Positions 1 to 8,572 of a stretch of DNA of 64,000 bases are shown here, piece by piece. This DNA comes from Streptomyces sp. NBC_00654 (GTDB lineage Bacteria; Actinomycetota; Actinomycetes; Streptomycetales; Streptomycetaceae), in the NCBI RefSeq assembly GCF_026341775.1, contig NZ_JAPEOB010000003.1, positions 186,001 to 250,000 of the forward strand. The letters are read 5' to 3'. Position 1 is the stretch's first letter; the number at the start of each line of letters is the position of its first letter. The position numbers and the translations under genes are program-made. The notes below the pieces were generated by a model. The model saw nothing but the letters and a program-made list of their open reading frames with translations. It searched no databases and was not told where the DNA came from.

Positions 1-1
1 C

Positions 2-973
2 GCGTCCCTGGGGCTCGGCCGCACCCACGCGTCCGCCGCCCCGATCTCCCTGCCCGCACAGCGACGGGTCGGCGAGGCCGAGGTGAGCGCCGTGGAGAAA
101 GCGGTGCGGCAGATCCGGCTGCTGGACGACCGGCACGGCGGCGACGGGCTCTACCGGCGGGCGGCCCAGCCGCTGCGGGCCGCCTACGCGCTGCTGGACG
201 CCGGGAGCACCGCCCGGCGGGCCACCGCGGACCGGCTGCACGCGGGCGCGGGTGAGCTGGCCATCTCCGTGGGCTGGCTGGCCCATGACTCGGGCCGCTT
301 CGAGGACGCCCGCTCGCACTACGCGGAGGCGCTCGCCACGGCCCGGCTGGCCGGTGACTCCGCGCTGGAGGCGCACGCGTTCTGCAACGCGTCGTTCCTG
401 GCGCGGGACACGGGCCGGCCGAGGGAGGCGGTCCGCGCCGCGGAGGCGGGACAACGGGCCGCCCGCGCGCTCGGCTCGCCCCGGCTGCTGGCGCTGCTCG
501 CACTGCGGGAGGCGGGGGGCCGGGCGGGACTCGGCGACCGTACGGGGTGCGACCGGGCGATCGGCCGGGCCCGCGCGGCCTTCGAGCGCGGACCGGCCGC
601 CGCCGATCCGGAGTGGATGACCTTCTTCCGGGACGCGGAGCTGGAGCTGCTGGAGGCGCAGTGCTGGTCGACGCTGGGCGACTGGTCCCGGGCCGCCCGG
701 CACGGGCGGCGCGCGGTGGCGCTCCAGGACGCCCACTTCACCCGGAACCTGGCGCTGTACCGGGCTCAGCTGACGGGCGACCTGGCGCGGTGGGGCCTGG
801 CCGACGAGGCGGCGGCGACGGGGCACCAGGTCCTGGACCTGCTCGACCGGGTCCAGTCCTCCCGGATCCGGGGAATGCTGGCGGGGGCGGCACGGGTGCT
901 GGAGCCCCGGAGCGGGGCGGCCGGGGTGGCGGCGTTCCTGGCCCGCCACGCGGACCGGGGCACGCGCGCCTGA
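2..973 (+). CDS. TPR-type regulator, C-terminal part (partial)
   Basis: The reading frame is open to the left edge of the window, so the gene starts upstream; the GTG at 83 is only an internal codon. The visible 323 residues are rich in Ala, Arg and Leu and consist of helical TPR-like repeats, with paired helices such as GELAISVGWLAHDSGRFEDA followed by another about 40 residues later. This is the usual C-terminal half of Streptomyces XRE-HTH plus TPR transcriptional regulators (NsdA-like), in which TPRs mediate protein contacts. No DNA-binding domain is visible because the N-terminus is missing. It is convergent with the histidine phosphatase, with a hairpin between them. The TPR call is fairly safe; the regulator role is inferred from the family. 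Confidence 0.65.
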   Translation, partial: ASLGLGRTHASAAPISLPAQRRVGEAEVSAVEKAVRQIRLLDDRHGGDGLYRRAAQPLRAAYALLDAGSTARRATADRLHAGAGELAISVGWLAHDSGRFEDARSHYAEALATARLAGDSALEAHAFCNASFLARDTGRPREAVRAAEAGQRAARALGSPRLLALLALREAGGRAGLGDRTGCDRAIGRARAAFERGPAAADPEWMTFFRDAELELLEAQCWSTLGDWSRAARHGRRAVALQDAHFTRNLALYRAQLTGDLARWGLADEAAATGHQVLDLLDRVQSSRIRGMLAGAARVLEPRSGAAGVAAFLARHADRGTRA

Positions 974-1040
974 GCAGGTGATGGCGGCACCCCGGTGACG
1001 GCGACGGCCCGGAGACAGCAACGGCCCGGAGACGGCCGGA

Positions 1041-1092
1041 GGGCCGCCGGAGGGCCGTCACCGGTCCGGGTCCGGTGGGCGGCCGGCGGCCC
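1041..1092. terminator. Nested hairpin between convergent genes
   Basis: A perfect 10-bp stem (GGGCCGCCGG at 1041-1050 pairing with 1083-1092) encloses a second perfect 6-bp stem (CACCGG 1059-1064 with CCGGTG 1072-1077). It lies between the ends of two converging genes and could end transcription from either side. There is no U-tract, which is common for Streptomyces terminators. Confidence 0.5.
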
Positions 1093-1127
1093 GTGGACAG
1101 CCGAAGCTCCCCGGAGCGCGGGCCCCG

Positions 1128-1724
1128 CTACCGCTCCAGGTGGCCCGTGTCGTTCCAGCGCTCCATGGCGGGCATCCCGTACGCCCAGCCGAGCACCGAC
1201 AGCGACGTCGGATCCAGCCTGATCCGGGCGCCGAAGGACAGGTCCTCGCCCAGCCAGCGCGCCCCCAGGGCCCGCAGGATGTGTCCGTGGGCGAAGACCA
1301 GGACGTCCCGGTCCGCCGAGCGCGCCCAGTCCACGATCTCGTCGGCGCGGGCGGAGACGTCCGCGGTCGTCTCGCCCCCCGGGACACCGTCGCGCCAGAT
1401 CAGCCAGTGGGGACGCTCCGCCCTGATCTGCGCCGGGGTCAGCCCTTCGTACGCCCCGTAGTCCCACTCCATGAGCGCGTCCCACGGCTCGGCCCGCTCG
1501 CCGAACCCGGCGATGTCGCAGGTCTCGGCGGCCCGGACGAGCGGGCTGGTCCGCACCTCGACCCCGGGCAGTCCCGCCCACGGTGCCCGGCGCAGCCGTT
1601 CCCCGAGCAGCTTGGCGCCCGCGCGGCCGGTGTCGAGGAGCGGAATGTCGGTCCTGCCGGTGTGATTGCCCTGGACGGACCACTGGGTCTGGCCATGCCG
1701 GGCGAGCAGGATTCGCGGTGCCAT
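1128..1724 (-). CDS. Histidine phosphatase family protein
   Basis: A 198-residue cytoplasmic protein of the phosphoglycerate-mutase-like histidine phosphatase superfamily. The catalytic RHGQT motif is at residues 9-13, with the phospho-accepting His at 10. A second signature, [15 protein letters not shown], near residue 145 carries the other catalytic histidine. The length matches small bacterial members (CobC/GpmB-like). The ATG at 1724 follows AGGGAGAGCC at good spacing. Upstream is a 329-bp divergent region shared with a PAP2 gene. The substrate cannot be told from sequence; sugar phosphates, nucleotides or alpha-ribazole phosphate are all possible. Confidence 0.85.
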   Translation of the reverse strand: MAPRILLARHGQTQWSVQGNHTGRTDIPLLDTGRAGAKLLGERLRRAPWAGLPGVEVRTSPLVRAAETCDIAGFGERAEPWDALMEWDYGAYEGLTPAQIRAERPHWLIWRDGVPGGETTADVSARADEIVDWARSADRDVLVFAHGHILRALGARWLGEDLSFGARIRLDPTSLSVLGWAYGMPAMERWNDTGHLER

Positions 1725-2053
1725 GACGGCTCTCCCTGAAACGGTGAAACGGTGAACAGGTCCCGGACTGCGATGGCCGGGACGGCGACGGGGGGACGGC
1801 CACGAGGTTCCGGGCCCGGTCGGGGGGCGGGGCCTGTTCGTCCCGCTCCATCATCGCGCACGTGCCCATCGGGCAACCTCCGGGGCCGTATCCGCGTCCC
1901 TCTCTCCGCAGTGCCGTTCCGCCCTCGGTCCGCGACCGGAACGGCATGTGCGCGGGGCGTCCGAAAGGGACCCCCCGGGGGGAGTGGCGGCTCGTGACCA
2001 CCGTACGGTTGAACGCCCGCCGTCAGCCGTATGAACATGGGGAGAGCTACCGG
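1725..2053. promoter_or_regulatory. Divergent intergenic region
   Basis: 329 bp between the histidine phosphatase and PAP2 genes. It holds an 8-bp direct repeat (GAAACGGT twice, about 1738-1753) next to the phosphatase start. A weak promoter-like pair faces the PAP2 gene (TTGAAC at 2009 and TATGAA at 2030, spacer 15, shorter than ideal). No ORF here has convincing codon bias. Confidence 0.3.
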
Positions 2054-3040
2054 ATGCCGCACGCCACCGCCGCGAACGTGCCCGGCCACCGGCCCCGCTG
2101 GTGGACGGAACTGCCACTGATCGCCGTGGTCTACGGACTCTATTCGGCGGGCCGGCTCGTGGTCCGCGGCGATGTGTCGACGGCGGTCGACCACGGTCTG
2201 GCCATCCTGCGCCTGGAGAAGGCGCTCCATATCAACGCCGAGCATCCGCTCAACCGGCTGCTGACCGACACCCCGTCGCTCGGGATACCCGCCGACTTCG
2301 CGTACGCCTCCCTGCACTACCTGGTCACCCCGGCCATCCTCATATGGATGTTCCGGCGCAGGTCGGCCGCCTACCGGGCGGCCAGGACCTGGCTGATGAC
2401 CTCGACCCTGCTCGGCATGATCGGTTTCACGCTGATGCCGACCTGTCCGCCCCGGCTGCTGGACGCCGGGCACGGCTTCGTCGACACGATGGCGCAGTAC
2501 AGCGCGTACGGCTGGTGGGGCACCGGGGCCAGCGCGCCGCGCGGTCTCAGTGGAATGACCAACCAGTACGCGGCGATGCCGAGTCTGCACGTGGGCTGGT
2601 CCGTGTGGTGCGGCATCCTGCTGTGGCGCCACGGCCGCCATCCCCTCGTTCGGGCAGCGGGCATCGCCTATCCGCTGTTCACCACTCTGGTGGTGATGGG
2701 CACCGCCAACCACTACTTCCTCGACGCCGTCGCGGGTGCCGCCGTGATGGGCGTCGGAGCGCTCCTGACCAGGCCGGTGATGCGGCTGGCCGACCGGATC
2801 AAGGACCGGTTCCGGGCGTCCTCGGCCCCCGTCGCCGCGGCTGTCTCCGCGACGAAGTCCCCGATTGTCAGTGCCGGATGCAAGACTTCCGCGGGTGAGC
2901 GAATCCCCGGCCAGCGGACCACCTCCGCAGATTCCACCGACGCGGCACGAAGCGACACCGAGCTTGGCGGCACGGAGCGAGGCGACACGGCACGAAGCGA
3001 CACAGCCGCGAGCGACGACGCTCCGGCAGCGGCTCGCTGA
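2054..3040 (+). CDS. PAP2-family membrane protein (inositolphosphotransferase/Aur1-like)
   Basis: 328 residues with about six membrane segments between residues 15 and 250. The PAP2 active-site signatures are present: PSLHVGWSVW and, later, TANHYFLDAVAG, giving the catalytic histidines and an Asp. The spacing and the PSLHxGW form fit the PAP2_3 (Aur1/Ipt1-like) branch, which transfers or hydrolyses lipid-linked phosphate at the membrane. ATG 2054 was chosen over an upstream frame opening at 1862 because it follows GGGGAGAG at the right distance and starts just before the first hydrophobic segment. The last 60 codons are a hydrophilic Asp/Thr/Ala-rich tail that overlaps the start of the next gene. 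Substrate unknown. Confidence 0.8.
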   Translation: MPHATAANVPGHRPRWWTELPLIAVVYGLYSAGRLVVRGDVSTAVDHGLAILRLEKALHINAEHPLNRLLTDTPSLGIPADFAYASLHYLVTPAILIWMFRRRSAAYRAARTWLMTSTLLGMIGFTLMPTCPPRLLDAGHGFVDTMAQYSAYGWWGTGASAPRGLSGMTNQYAAMPSLHVGWSVWCGILLWRHGRHPLVRAAGIAYPLFTTLVVMGTANHYFLDAVAGAAVMGVGALLTRPVMRLADRIKDRFRASSAPVAAAVSATKSPIVSAGCKTSAGERIPGQRTTSADSTDAARSDTELGGTERGDTARSDTAASDDAPAAAR

Positions 3041-4172
3041 ACTGCGCGGCCCGTCCGTCGCACCGCACCCGCTCGACGCCCGCGCGCTGGCCGCACTCGC
3101 CGCGAACCCCGGCTGCAGACGCCGGGCCCTGCTCGACGGCGCCGGGGTGGACAAGGCCGTGCTCGCCGCCGCGCTCGGCTCCCCCGCCCCGTTCGGCCAG
3201 TCCCAGTTCGCCTTCATGCGGGGCAACGCGTTCGAGGCGAAGGTCAAGGCCGACGGCGGTACGGAGCTGCTGCGCCTGCTGCACGAGCGGCTCGGCGGCG
3301 GCGGCGAGGCGCCGAGCGAGGTGCGGGTGCCCGATCTGACGGCGGCCGGGCCCGAGGGCCGGGCCGCACGCACCGCGCTCGCCCTGCGGGAGGCGACGGC
3401 GGCGGACGCCTGGACGCTGCTGGACCACCCGATGCTGGCCCTGGAGGTGGCGGGATCGCCCGCCTATCTGGAGCCCGACGCGGTGGTGGTGCACCCAGAC
3501 GGCCGGTGGACGGTCGTCGAGATCAAATCCTTTCCCATGATCGACAGCTCCGCCGACGCGGCGAAGGTCGGCGCCGCGGCCCGCCAGTCCGCCGTCTATG
3601 TGCTGGCGCTGGAGCGGGTCGCGGCGGTGACCGAGGGCGCCGAGGTCGGGCACCGGGTGCTGCTGGTCTGCCCGAAGGACTTCTCCAACCTGCCGACCGC
3701 CTCGGTCGTGGACGTACGCAAGCAGCGCGCCGTCACCCGCCGCCAGCTGACCCGGCTGGCCCGTATCGAGGACATCGCGGCGGCCCTGCCCGAGGGGACG
3801 ACGTTCGACCCGGAGTGCTCACCGCAGGAGCTGGACGCGGCGGTCGAATCGGTCGGCGCCGCGTACGCCCCGGAGTGCCTGGCGGCGTGCGAGCTGGCCT
3901 TCCACTGCCGGTCCAGGTCCCGGGCCGAGGGCGCGGTGGAGTCACTGGGCCGCAGCGTGCGGGGCGAGCTCGGCGGGCTGACGACGGTGGCCGAGGTACT
4001 GGCCGCCGCGGCCGGCAGGAAGGGCGACCCGGCCGATCCGACGGTCGCCGCGCTGCGCAGGGCGGCGGCGCTGCGCGCGGAAGCCCTGGAGACGGCGGCG
4101 CTGCGGACCGGAACACCGCGGAACACCGCTCCGTACGCGGAGGCGCTGGAGGGCACGGCCGCATGTCGCTGA
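2895..4172 (+). CDS. Cas4-like PD-(D/E)XK nuclease with Fe-S cysteines
   Basis: Not named from memory, but the motifs are readable. RGNAFEAKV resembles the RGxxFE start of RecB/Cas4 nucleases. LEPDAVVVHPDGRWTVVEIK supplies the Asp and ExK metal ligands. ARQSAVYVLAL matches the Q-x-x-x-Y motif. One early Cys (NPGCRRR) plus a C-terminal cluster (ECLAACELAFHC, C-x3-C-x5-C) is the arrangement that holds a 4Fe-4S cluster in Cas4, AddB and Dna2. It is first in an operon with an unknown protein (10-bp overlap) and an SF1 helicase. The start is uncertain: TTG 2865, GTG 2871 and GTG 2895 are all in frame and none has a strong ribosome site; all overlap the PAP2 gene. Residues about 15-50 are low-complexity EATRHEA-type sequence. 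Confidence 0.7.
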   Translation: MSESPASGPPPQIPPTRHEATPSLAARSEATRHEATQPRATTLRQRLAELRGPSVAPHPLDARALAALAANPGCRRRALLDGAGVDKAVLAAALGSPAPFGQSQFAFMRGNAFEAKVKADGGTELLRLLHERLGGGGEAPSEVRVPDLTAAGPEGRAARTALALREATAADAWTLLDHPMLALEVAGSPAYLEPDAVVVHPDGRWTVVEIKSFPMIDSSADAAKVGAAARQSAVYVLALERVAAVTEGAEVGHRVLLVCPKDFSNLPTASVVDVRKQRAVTRRQLTRLARIEDIAAALPEGTTFDPECSPQELDAAVESVGAAYAPECLAACELAFHCRSRSRAEGAVESLGRSVRGELGGLTTVAEVLAAAAGRKGDPADPTVAALRRAAALRAEALETAALRTGTPRNTAPYAEALEGTAACR

Positions 4173-5884
4173 TCAATACGCTGGCCCGGCTGGAGGCCGT
4201 GGACAGCGGCCGCGCGCAGCCGATGGCCACCGTCCGCCACCGCCATCTCACCGCCGCACCGCTGGTGCTGGTGCCGCTGACCACGGCCGGTGAGGCGGGC
4301 GCCCCGCTCGGGGCTCTCGTCGGGACGGACCGCGAGGCGCCCCGGCTGCTCGCGGTCGCCCAGCCGCGCGACCGTGATCTGCGGTTCGCGTTCCTCGCGG
4401 AGCTGGCCGAGACCGTCCTGCCGCACATCGAGGGGTACGAGGACGTCGTCGAGCCCGCCGAGCGCAGCGAGGCCGATCCCGGGACCGGCAAGAAGGTCAA
4501 GGTCGAGGTCGAACTGTGCGCGGACGCGGCCCAGGTGATCGTGCCGAGCCGGGCGGGCATCGAGTTCGTCCGGCTGCTGGGGCGTTCGATGCGGTTCCGG
4601 CGGACCGCCGAGGACGACCCCGACACCCCTTACCCGGCGCCCGTACGGGTGCCCCTGCTCGGCCGCTGGCTGACGCACTACGGGGAGCGGGCCCGGGTGC
4701 CGGGCTCCTCGCTGCTGCTCGCCACCACGGATCTGCTGAACCGGCACTGGGCGACCGGGCAGAGCAGCCTGGAGGACCAGCATCTGGGGGCGCTGCTCTC
4801 CTGGATCGACCCGCCCCCGGGCGAGTCGGGGGCGGCGGCGGCGCTCCGTGCGGAGCTGGCGCGGGACCCGGGCGGCCAGTTGCTCTGTCCGCCCGCCGGG
4901 CCGGCCACCGACCCGGCGTTCGACAACCGGCTGCTGGCGCCCGCGATCGAGCGGTACGACCGGGCGCGCACCTCGCTGGCGGCGGCCGAGGACGGGCTCG
5001 CGGCGGATGCCCGGCTGGCCGGTCTGAGCGACGCCGAGCGGGAGATCCGGTCCCTGCTGGCCGGGGTGCTGCTGCCCACCTGGGACGCCGTGTGGCGGGG
5101 GCTCGATCTGCTGCGCGGGCTGCCGGAGGGGGCCAGGGCGGAGGAGCGGTGGACCCGGGACCGCTGGTCGTTCACCGGACACCGGGACCGGGTGCGCTCC
5201 GGTGAGCCGCCGCAGCCGCGCCGGGACGACGCGGTGACGGCGGCGCGGAAGCTGGCCGCGCGGGAGACGGCCCAGGCGCAGCTGGACGCGCAGGAGGCAC
5301 TGGACGATCCGCTGGTGCTCGCCGGACGGCGGCTCTCCGGTGAGGCGTTCCTCGCGGAGGTGACGGAGGTGGAGATGACGTACACCGAGTCGAAGCGCCC
5401 CTCGCCGCGCCCGCTGGTCACGGTCCGTACGACCGAGCGCCCGCATCTGGGCGAGCGCACCAAGGTCTACCGCTCGCTGGACGGGAAGCCGCAGACCGCG
5501 GAGTTCGCGTGGTACGCCGCCGGGGACGCGGCGGACGGCGGCGCGGCGGGCACTGGCGCTGTGGACGGCAGCGGCGCGGGCGGCACCACGGGCAGCGGCG
5601 CGGGCGTCGGAGCCGGCGGGACGGACGGGGCGGCGGACGGGGCGGGCGAGATCCTGCTGGTGCTGCGCGTCCTGGACCGGATGGGTCGGGGCAGGGAACC
5701 GGCCCCCGGTTCGGTGCCGGAGCCCGGCGACCGGATCGCCTGGACCCTGTTCGAGCACGATCAGCGCGGCGGCCCTGCGCTGCCGGACCCGGAGGAGACC
5801 CCGTGGACCCACGGCGGCCCGCCGGGCGCGTCGGCCGGACATCCGGAGAATCCCGACCCCGTGACCTCGGAGGACCTGCTGTGA
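4163..5884 (+). CDS. Unknown protein between nuclease and helicase genes
   Basis: 573 residues, not recognised. It is mostly Ala/Leu/Arg-rich helical sequence with no signal peptide or membrane segment, so probably cytoplasmic. A region around residues 100-250 has mixed alpha/beta character. Residues about 455-490 form a Gly/Ala/Asp linker of low complexity, followed by a short conserved-looking segment (EILLVLRVLDRMGRG) and an acidic tail. ATG 4163 overlaps the nuclease stop by 10 bp, and its own TGA overlaps the GTG of the helicase, so the three are translationally coupled. By position it is likely the partner or scaffold of the nuclease/helicase pair, but no catalytic motif is visible. Confidence 0.75.
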   Translation: MSLINTLARLEAVDSGRAQPMATVRHRHLTAAPLVLVPLTTAGEAGAPLGALVGTDREAPRLLAVAQPRDRDLRFAFLAELAETVLPHIEGYEDVVEPAERSEADPGTGKKVKVEVELCADAAQVIVPSRAGIEFVRLLGRSMRFRRTAEDDPDTPYPAPVRVPLLGRWLTHYGERARVPGSSLLLATTDLLNRHWATGQSSLEDQHLGALLSWIDPPPGESGAAAALRAELARDPGGQLLCPPAGPATDPAFDNRLLAPAIERYDRARTSLAAAEDGLAADARLAGLSDAEREIRSLLAGVLLPTWDAVWRGLDLLRGLPEGARAEERWTRDRWSFTGHRDRVRSGEPPQPRRDDAVTAARKLAARETAQAQLDAQEALDDPLVLAGRRLSGEAFLAEVTEVEMTYTESKRPSPRPLVTVRTTERPHLGERTKVYRSLDGKPQTAEFAWYAAGDAADGGAAGTGAVDGSGAGGTTGSGAGVGAGGTDGAADGAGEILLVLRVLDRMGRGREPAPGSVPEPGDRIAWTLFEHDQRGGPALPDPEETPWTHGGPPGASAGHPENPDPVTSEDLL

Positions 5885-7215
5885 AGGCCGTGTTCGACCC
5901 GGGTGCCGAGGCGGCACGGGCGACCGAAGCGATCCTCGGCGACACCCTGCGCGGCACCTCGCGCGGAATCGTCGTGGACTCGCCGCCGGGCGCCGGGAAG
6001 TCGACCCTCGTGGTCCGCGCCGCGCTCGAACTGGCCGCCGCCGGACACCCGTTGATGGTGATCGCGCAGACCAACGCGCAGGTCGACGACCTGGTGGTGC
6101 GCCTCGCGGAGAAGGACCCCGAGCTGCCGGTGGGCCGGTTGCACAGCAGCGACTCCGATCCGTACGACAAGGTGCTGGACGGCCTGGCCAACGTACGGAA
6201 GTCGGCGAAGGCGGCGGATCTGGCCGGGCTCGACATCGTCATCTCGACGGCCGCCAAGTGGGCCCATGTGAAGAACGTGGAGCCGTGGGGCCACGCGATC
6301 GTCGACGAGGCGTACCAGATGCGTTCGGACGCGCTGCTGGCCGTCGCCGGGCTCTTCGAGCGGGCGCTGTTCGTCGGCGACCCCGGCCAGCTGGACCCGT
6401 TCTCGATCGTCGGCGCGGACCAGTGGGCGGGGCTGAGCTACGACCCGTCGGCGAGCGCGGTCTCCACGCTGCTGGCGCACAATCCGCAGCTGCCGCAGCA
6501 CCGGCTGCCGGTGTCGTGGCGGCTCCCGGCGTCGGCCGCGCCGCTGGTCTCCGCCGCGTTCTACCCGTACACCCCGTTCCGCAGCGGTACGGGCCACGGG
6601 GACCGGCGGCTCTCCTTCGGCGTCGCGTCGGACGGATCGGGTCCGGACCGGGTTCTGGACGAGGCGGCGGAGTCGGGCTGGGGGCTGCTGGAGCTTCCGG
6701 CCCGGCACACCCCGCGCACCGACCCGGAGGCGGTACGGGCGGTGGCCCTGGTGGTGCGCCGGATGCTGGACCGGGGCGGCGTCGCGACGAGCGAGCGGTC
6801 CGCGGACCCCGTGCCGGTGACGGCGGACCGGGTGGCGGTCGGCACGGCGCACCGCGATCAGGCGGCGGCGGTCCGGGCGGCGCTCGCGGAGCTGGGCGTC
6901 ACGGGCGTGGCCGTGGACACGGCGAACCGGCTCCAGGGCCGCGAGTTCGATGTGACGGTGGTCCTGCATCCGCTGTCCGGTCGCCCGGACGCGACCGCCT
7001 TCCACCTGGAGACGGGCCGCCTCTGCGTCCTGGCCTCGCGCCACCGGCACGCCTGTGTCGTGGTGTGCCGCGAGGGCGTGGCGGACCTGCTGGACGAGCA
7101 CCCGTCGACGGAGCCGGTGCAGCTGGGGGTCACGGTGAAGTTCCCGGACGGCTGGGAGGCGAATCACGCGGTGCTGGCCCATCTGGCGGAGCACCGGGTC
7201 CGGTGGCGGCCCTGA
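5881..7215 (+). CDS. SF1 (Upf1/Dna2-like) helicase/ATPase
   Basis: 444 residues. Superfamily 1 helicase motifs run in order: Walker A SPPGAGKST near residue 38; motif Ia with IAQTNAQVDDLV; Walker B AIVDEAYQM near 143; motif III LFVGDPGQLDPF near 165; motif V TANRLQGREFDVTVV near 345; motif VI ASRHRHACVVV near 385. The DEAY box and compact layout fit SF1B enzymes of the Upf1/Dna2 type that act 5'-3' on DNA or RNA. GTG 5881 overlaps the previous stop (GTGA). With the Fe-S nuclease two genes upstream it resembles a split Dna2, so a role in DNA end processing or repair is inferred. Confidence 0.8.
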   Translation: MKAVFDPGAEAARATEAILGDTLRGTSRGIVVDSPPGAGKSTLVVRAALELAAAGHPLMVIAQTNAQVDDLVVRLAEKDPELPVGRLHSSDSDPYDKVLDGLANVRKSAKAADLAGLDIVISTAAKWAHVKNVEPWGHAIVDEAYQMRSDALLAVAGLFERALFVGDPGQLDPFSIVGADQWAGLSYDPSASAVSTLLAHNPQLPQHRLPVSWRLPASAAPLVSAAFYPYTPFRSGTGHGDRRLSFGVASDGSGPDRVLDEAAESGWGLLELPARHTPRTDPEAVRAVALVVRRMLDRGGVATSERSADPVPVTADRVAVGTAHRDQAAAVRAALAELGVTGVAVDTANRLQGREFDVTVVLHPLSGRPDATAFHLETGRLCVLASRHRHACVVVCREGVADLLDEHPSTEPVQLGVTVKFPDGWEANHAVLAHLAEHRVRWRP

Positions 7216-7357
7216 GATCCGCCGACGGCGCCGGCCCCCGGTGGCGGCCCTGAAGGAGGTCCGTGCCCCGCGCCCCGGAGCGCGGGGCGGGAAGCGCCCT
7301 TGCGCGGGGTTGGACAATGGAGGGTGGCCGTCCGGCCGTCCGAAGGAGGAACACCAC

Positions 7358-7699
7358 ATGGCACAGCCCGAGCGGAACGAGCGCCGGAGGCTGCGTCCCG
7401 CACCGCTGCTCTTCGAGCCGTCGGAGGCGGTCGCCGATCCCGAGCACTTCTTCGACCTGGAGTCGATGGAGGACCCGAAGGACCTGCTGGCCCGCGCGAC
7501 GGAGCTGACGCACGCGTTCCGGGCGGCGACCGACCGGGCGGTCGAGTTCCAGGCGATAGCGGCGGCGCAGCTGGCCGACCCGCGCCGGTTCGACAGGCTC
7601 ACGACGGCGGATGTCGCGGAACGCGCGCAGTGGACCGAGGACTACGCCAAGAAGATGATCGAGTTCGGCCGGTCCCTGCTCAGCAACCCCGGGTCCTGA
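7358..7699 (+). CDS. Small conserved acidic protein, unknown
   Basis: 113 residues, no signal peptide, no membrane segment, predicted largely helical. The strong ribosome site AAGGAGGA (7343-7350) sets the ATG at 7358. The C-terminal half reads like a helical bundle (ATELTHAFRAATDRAVEFQA) similar in feel to small actinobacterial proteins of unknown function. It lies 142 bp after the helicase gene and could be an operon tail or a separate unit. No function is assigned. Confidence 0.7.
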   Translation: MAQPERNERRRLRPAPLLFEPSEAVADPEHFFDLESMEDPKDLLARATELTHAFRAATDRAVEFQAIAAAQLADPRRFDRLTTADVAERAQWTEDYAKKMIEFGRSLLSNPGS

Positions 7700-7753
7700 C
7701 CGTCCGCGAGCCCCGGGCCCAAGCCTTCCTCGGTCACTCCGGGTATGACCCCT

Positions 7754-7763
7754 GGCATATGCC
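7754..7763. promoter_or_regulatory. GGCATATGCC palindrome with outer inverted arms
   Basis: A perfect 10-bp palindrome sits inside a wider imperfect inverted repeat (GGGTAT 7741-7746 and ATACCC 7774-7779), about 90 bp before the Prim-Pol-like gene. The same core recurs at 18957-18966 before the IclR gene. It may be a hairpin or a regulator site; no protein is assigned. Confidence 0.3.
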
Positions 7764-7852
7764 GTCGGGCAAGATACCCCTTCGCCTTCCGCCCTGTCCC
7801 GGTTTTCGCAACTCTCGGAATCGGTCCGGTCACTCCCGGTAGACCTGTCTCC

Positions 7853-8572
7853 ATGAGCGCATGGCTGCAAGACGAAACGACCCGGCAGGCCGGTGCCGCC
7901 GCGCACCACGGCGTCGACATCTTCGCCCTGTTGCGGGACCACGCCGCCCATCAGACCGCTCAGATCACCGCGGCCGGTGCCGCGTGGCTGGCCGGGGCCA
8001 CGTCGTATCCCCGCAGCACGCTGTCGCAGTGGGAGGCACGTCCCGGTGCGCCGGGCGTGCTGCCGTGCGGCTCCGCGTTCGACGTGGTGAATGTGCCGGC
8101 CCTCTTCGGCCGCCGGATGCTGGAGCGGCTCTGGGCCGAGGGTCCGGGCTCGGGCCCGGTCGCCACGCACCGCGGCCGGATGCTGCTGTTCGCGGCCCCC
8201 GGCACCGCCCAGCGGCTGCCCTCGCTGCTGGCCTGGGAGGAGTGGGGCGGCGCCGCCGCCGAGGGCCCGGAACGGCACCCGGAAGGGCACCCGGAACAGG
8301 AGTACCCGCAGGAGCGGGCCGTGCCTCCGCTGCTCTGCCACGGCACCGGCGACGCGGTGACGGTCCCGCCCCTGACCTGCGCTCCCCGTAGTTCCGGGCC
8401 CCGCTGGGTGGTCGCCCCGGACACCCGTAACCCGTGGCTCCCCGGGCCCGACGTCATGCTCTGGGCATGCGTACGGGTGGGGAGGTCGGCACCGCTCGCG
8501 GCCACCGGTAATCCGATTTTTCCTCCGGCCGATCCGGATGCTAATGTCTACGACGTCAGCAGGCGCCGTTAG
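7853..8572 (+). CDS. Prim-Pol-like domain protein (degenerate)
   Basis: 239 residues resembling the N-terminal archaeo-eukaryotic primase/polymerase fold found in actinobacterial 'bifunctional DNA primase/polymerase' entries. Signs are VLPCGSAFDVVNVPALFG, then GPVATHRGRMLLF, then LLCHGTGDAVTVPP. The usual catalytic Asp pair appears altered (FDVVNVP), so it may not polymerise. The ATG at 7853 has no ribosome site, but TAGACC lies 7 nt upstream, so a leaderless mRNA is possible. The last codons and the TAG stop (8570-8572) fall inside the tRNA-Lys leader and acceptor stem, a 10-nt overlap. The gene is small, single-domain and of unclear role. Confidence 0.6.
   Translation: MSAWLQDETTRQAGAAAHHGVDIFALLRDHAAHQTAQITAAGAAWLAGATSYPRSTLSQWEARPGAPGVLPCGSAFDVVNVPALFGRRMLERLWAEGPGSGPVATHRGRMLLFAAPGTAQRLPSLLAWEEWGGAAAEGPERHPEGHPEQEYPQERAVPPLLCHGTGDAVTVPPLTCAPRSSGPRWVVAPDTRNPWLPGPDVMLWACVRVGRSAPLAATGNPIFPPADPDANVYDVSRRR
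8542..8562 (+). promoter_or_regulatory. tRNA-Lys 1 minus-10 element and leader
   Basis: TAATGT at 8542-8547 lies 21 nt before the tRNA 5' end, and the leader GTCAGCAG (8555-8562) follows. The other two tRNA-Lys copies have a TA-rich hexamer at the same distance (TATTAT 20009, TAGAGT 25753) and the identical leader, so the start point is probably the first G of the leader. The -35 is weak in all three. Confidence 0.5.

Noticed and set aside
1439..3373. 644-codon minus-strand frame over the PAP2 gene
   Set aside because: It crosses the histidine phosphatase start and the PAP2 gene in the wrong phase and has shadow composition.
3596..5917. 773-codon minus-strand frame over the nuclease operon
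   Set aside because: Arg/Pro/Gly-rich shadow sequence with no motifs; the plus-strand genes are motif-supported and coupled.
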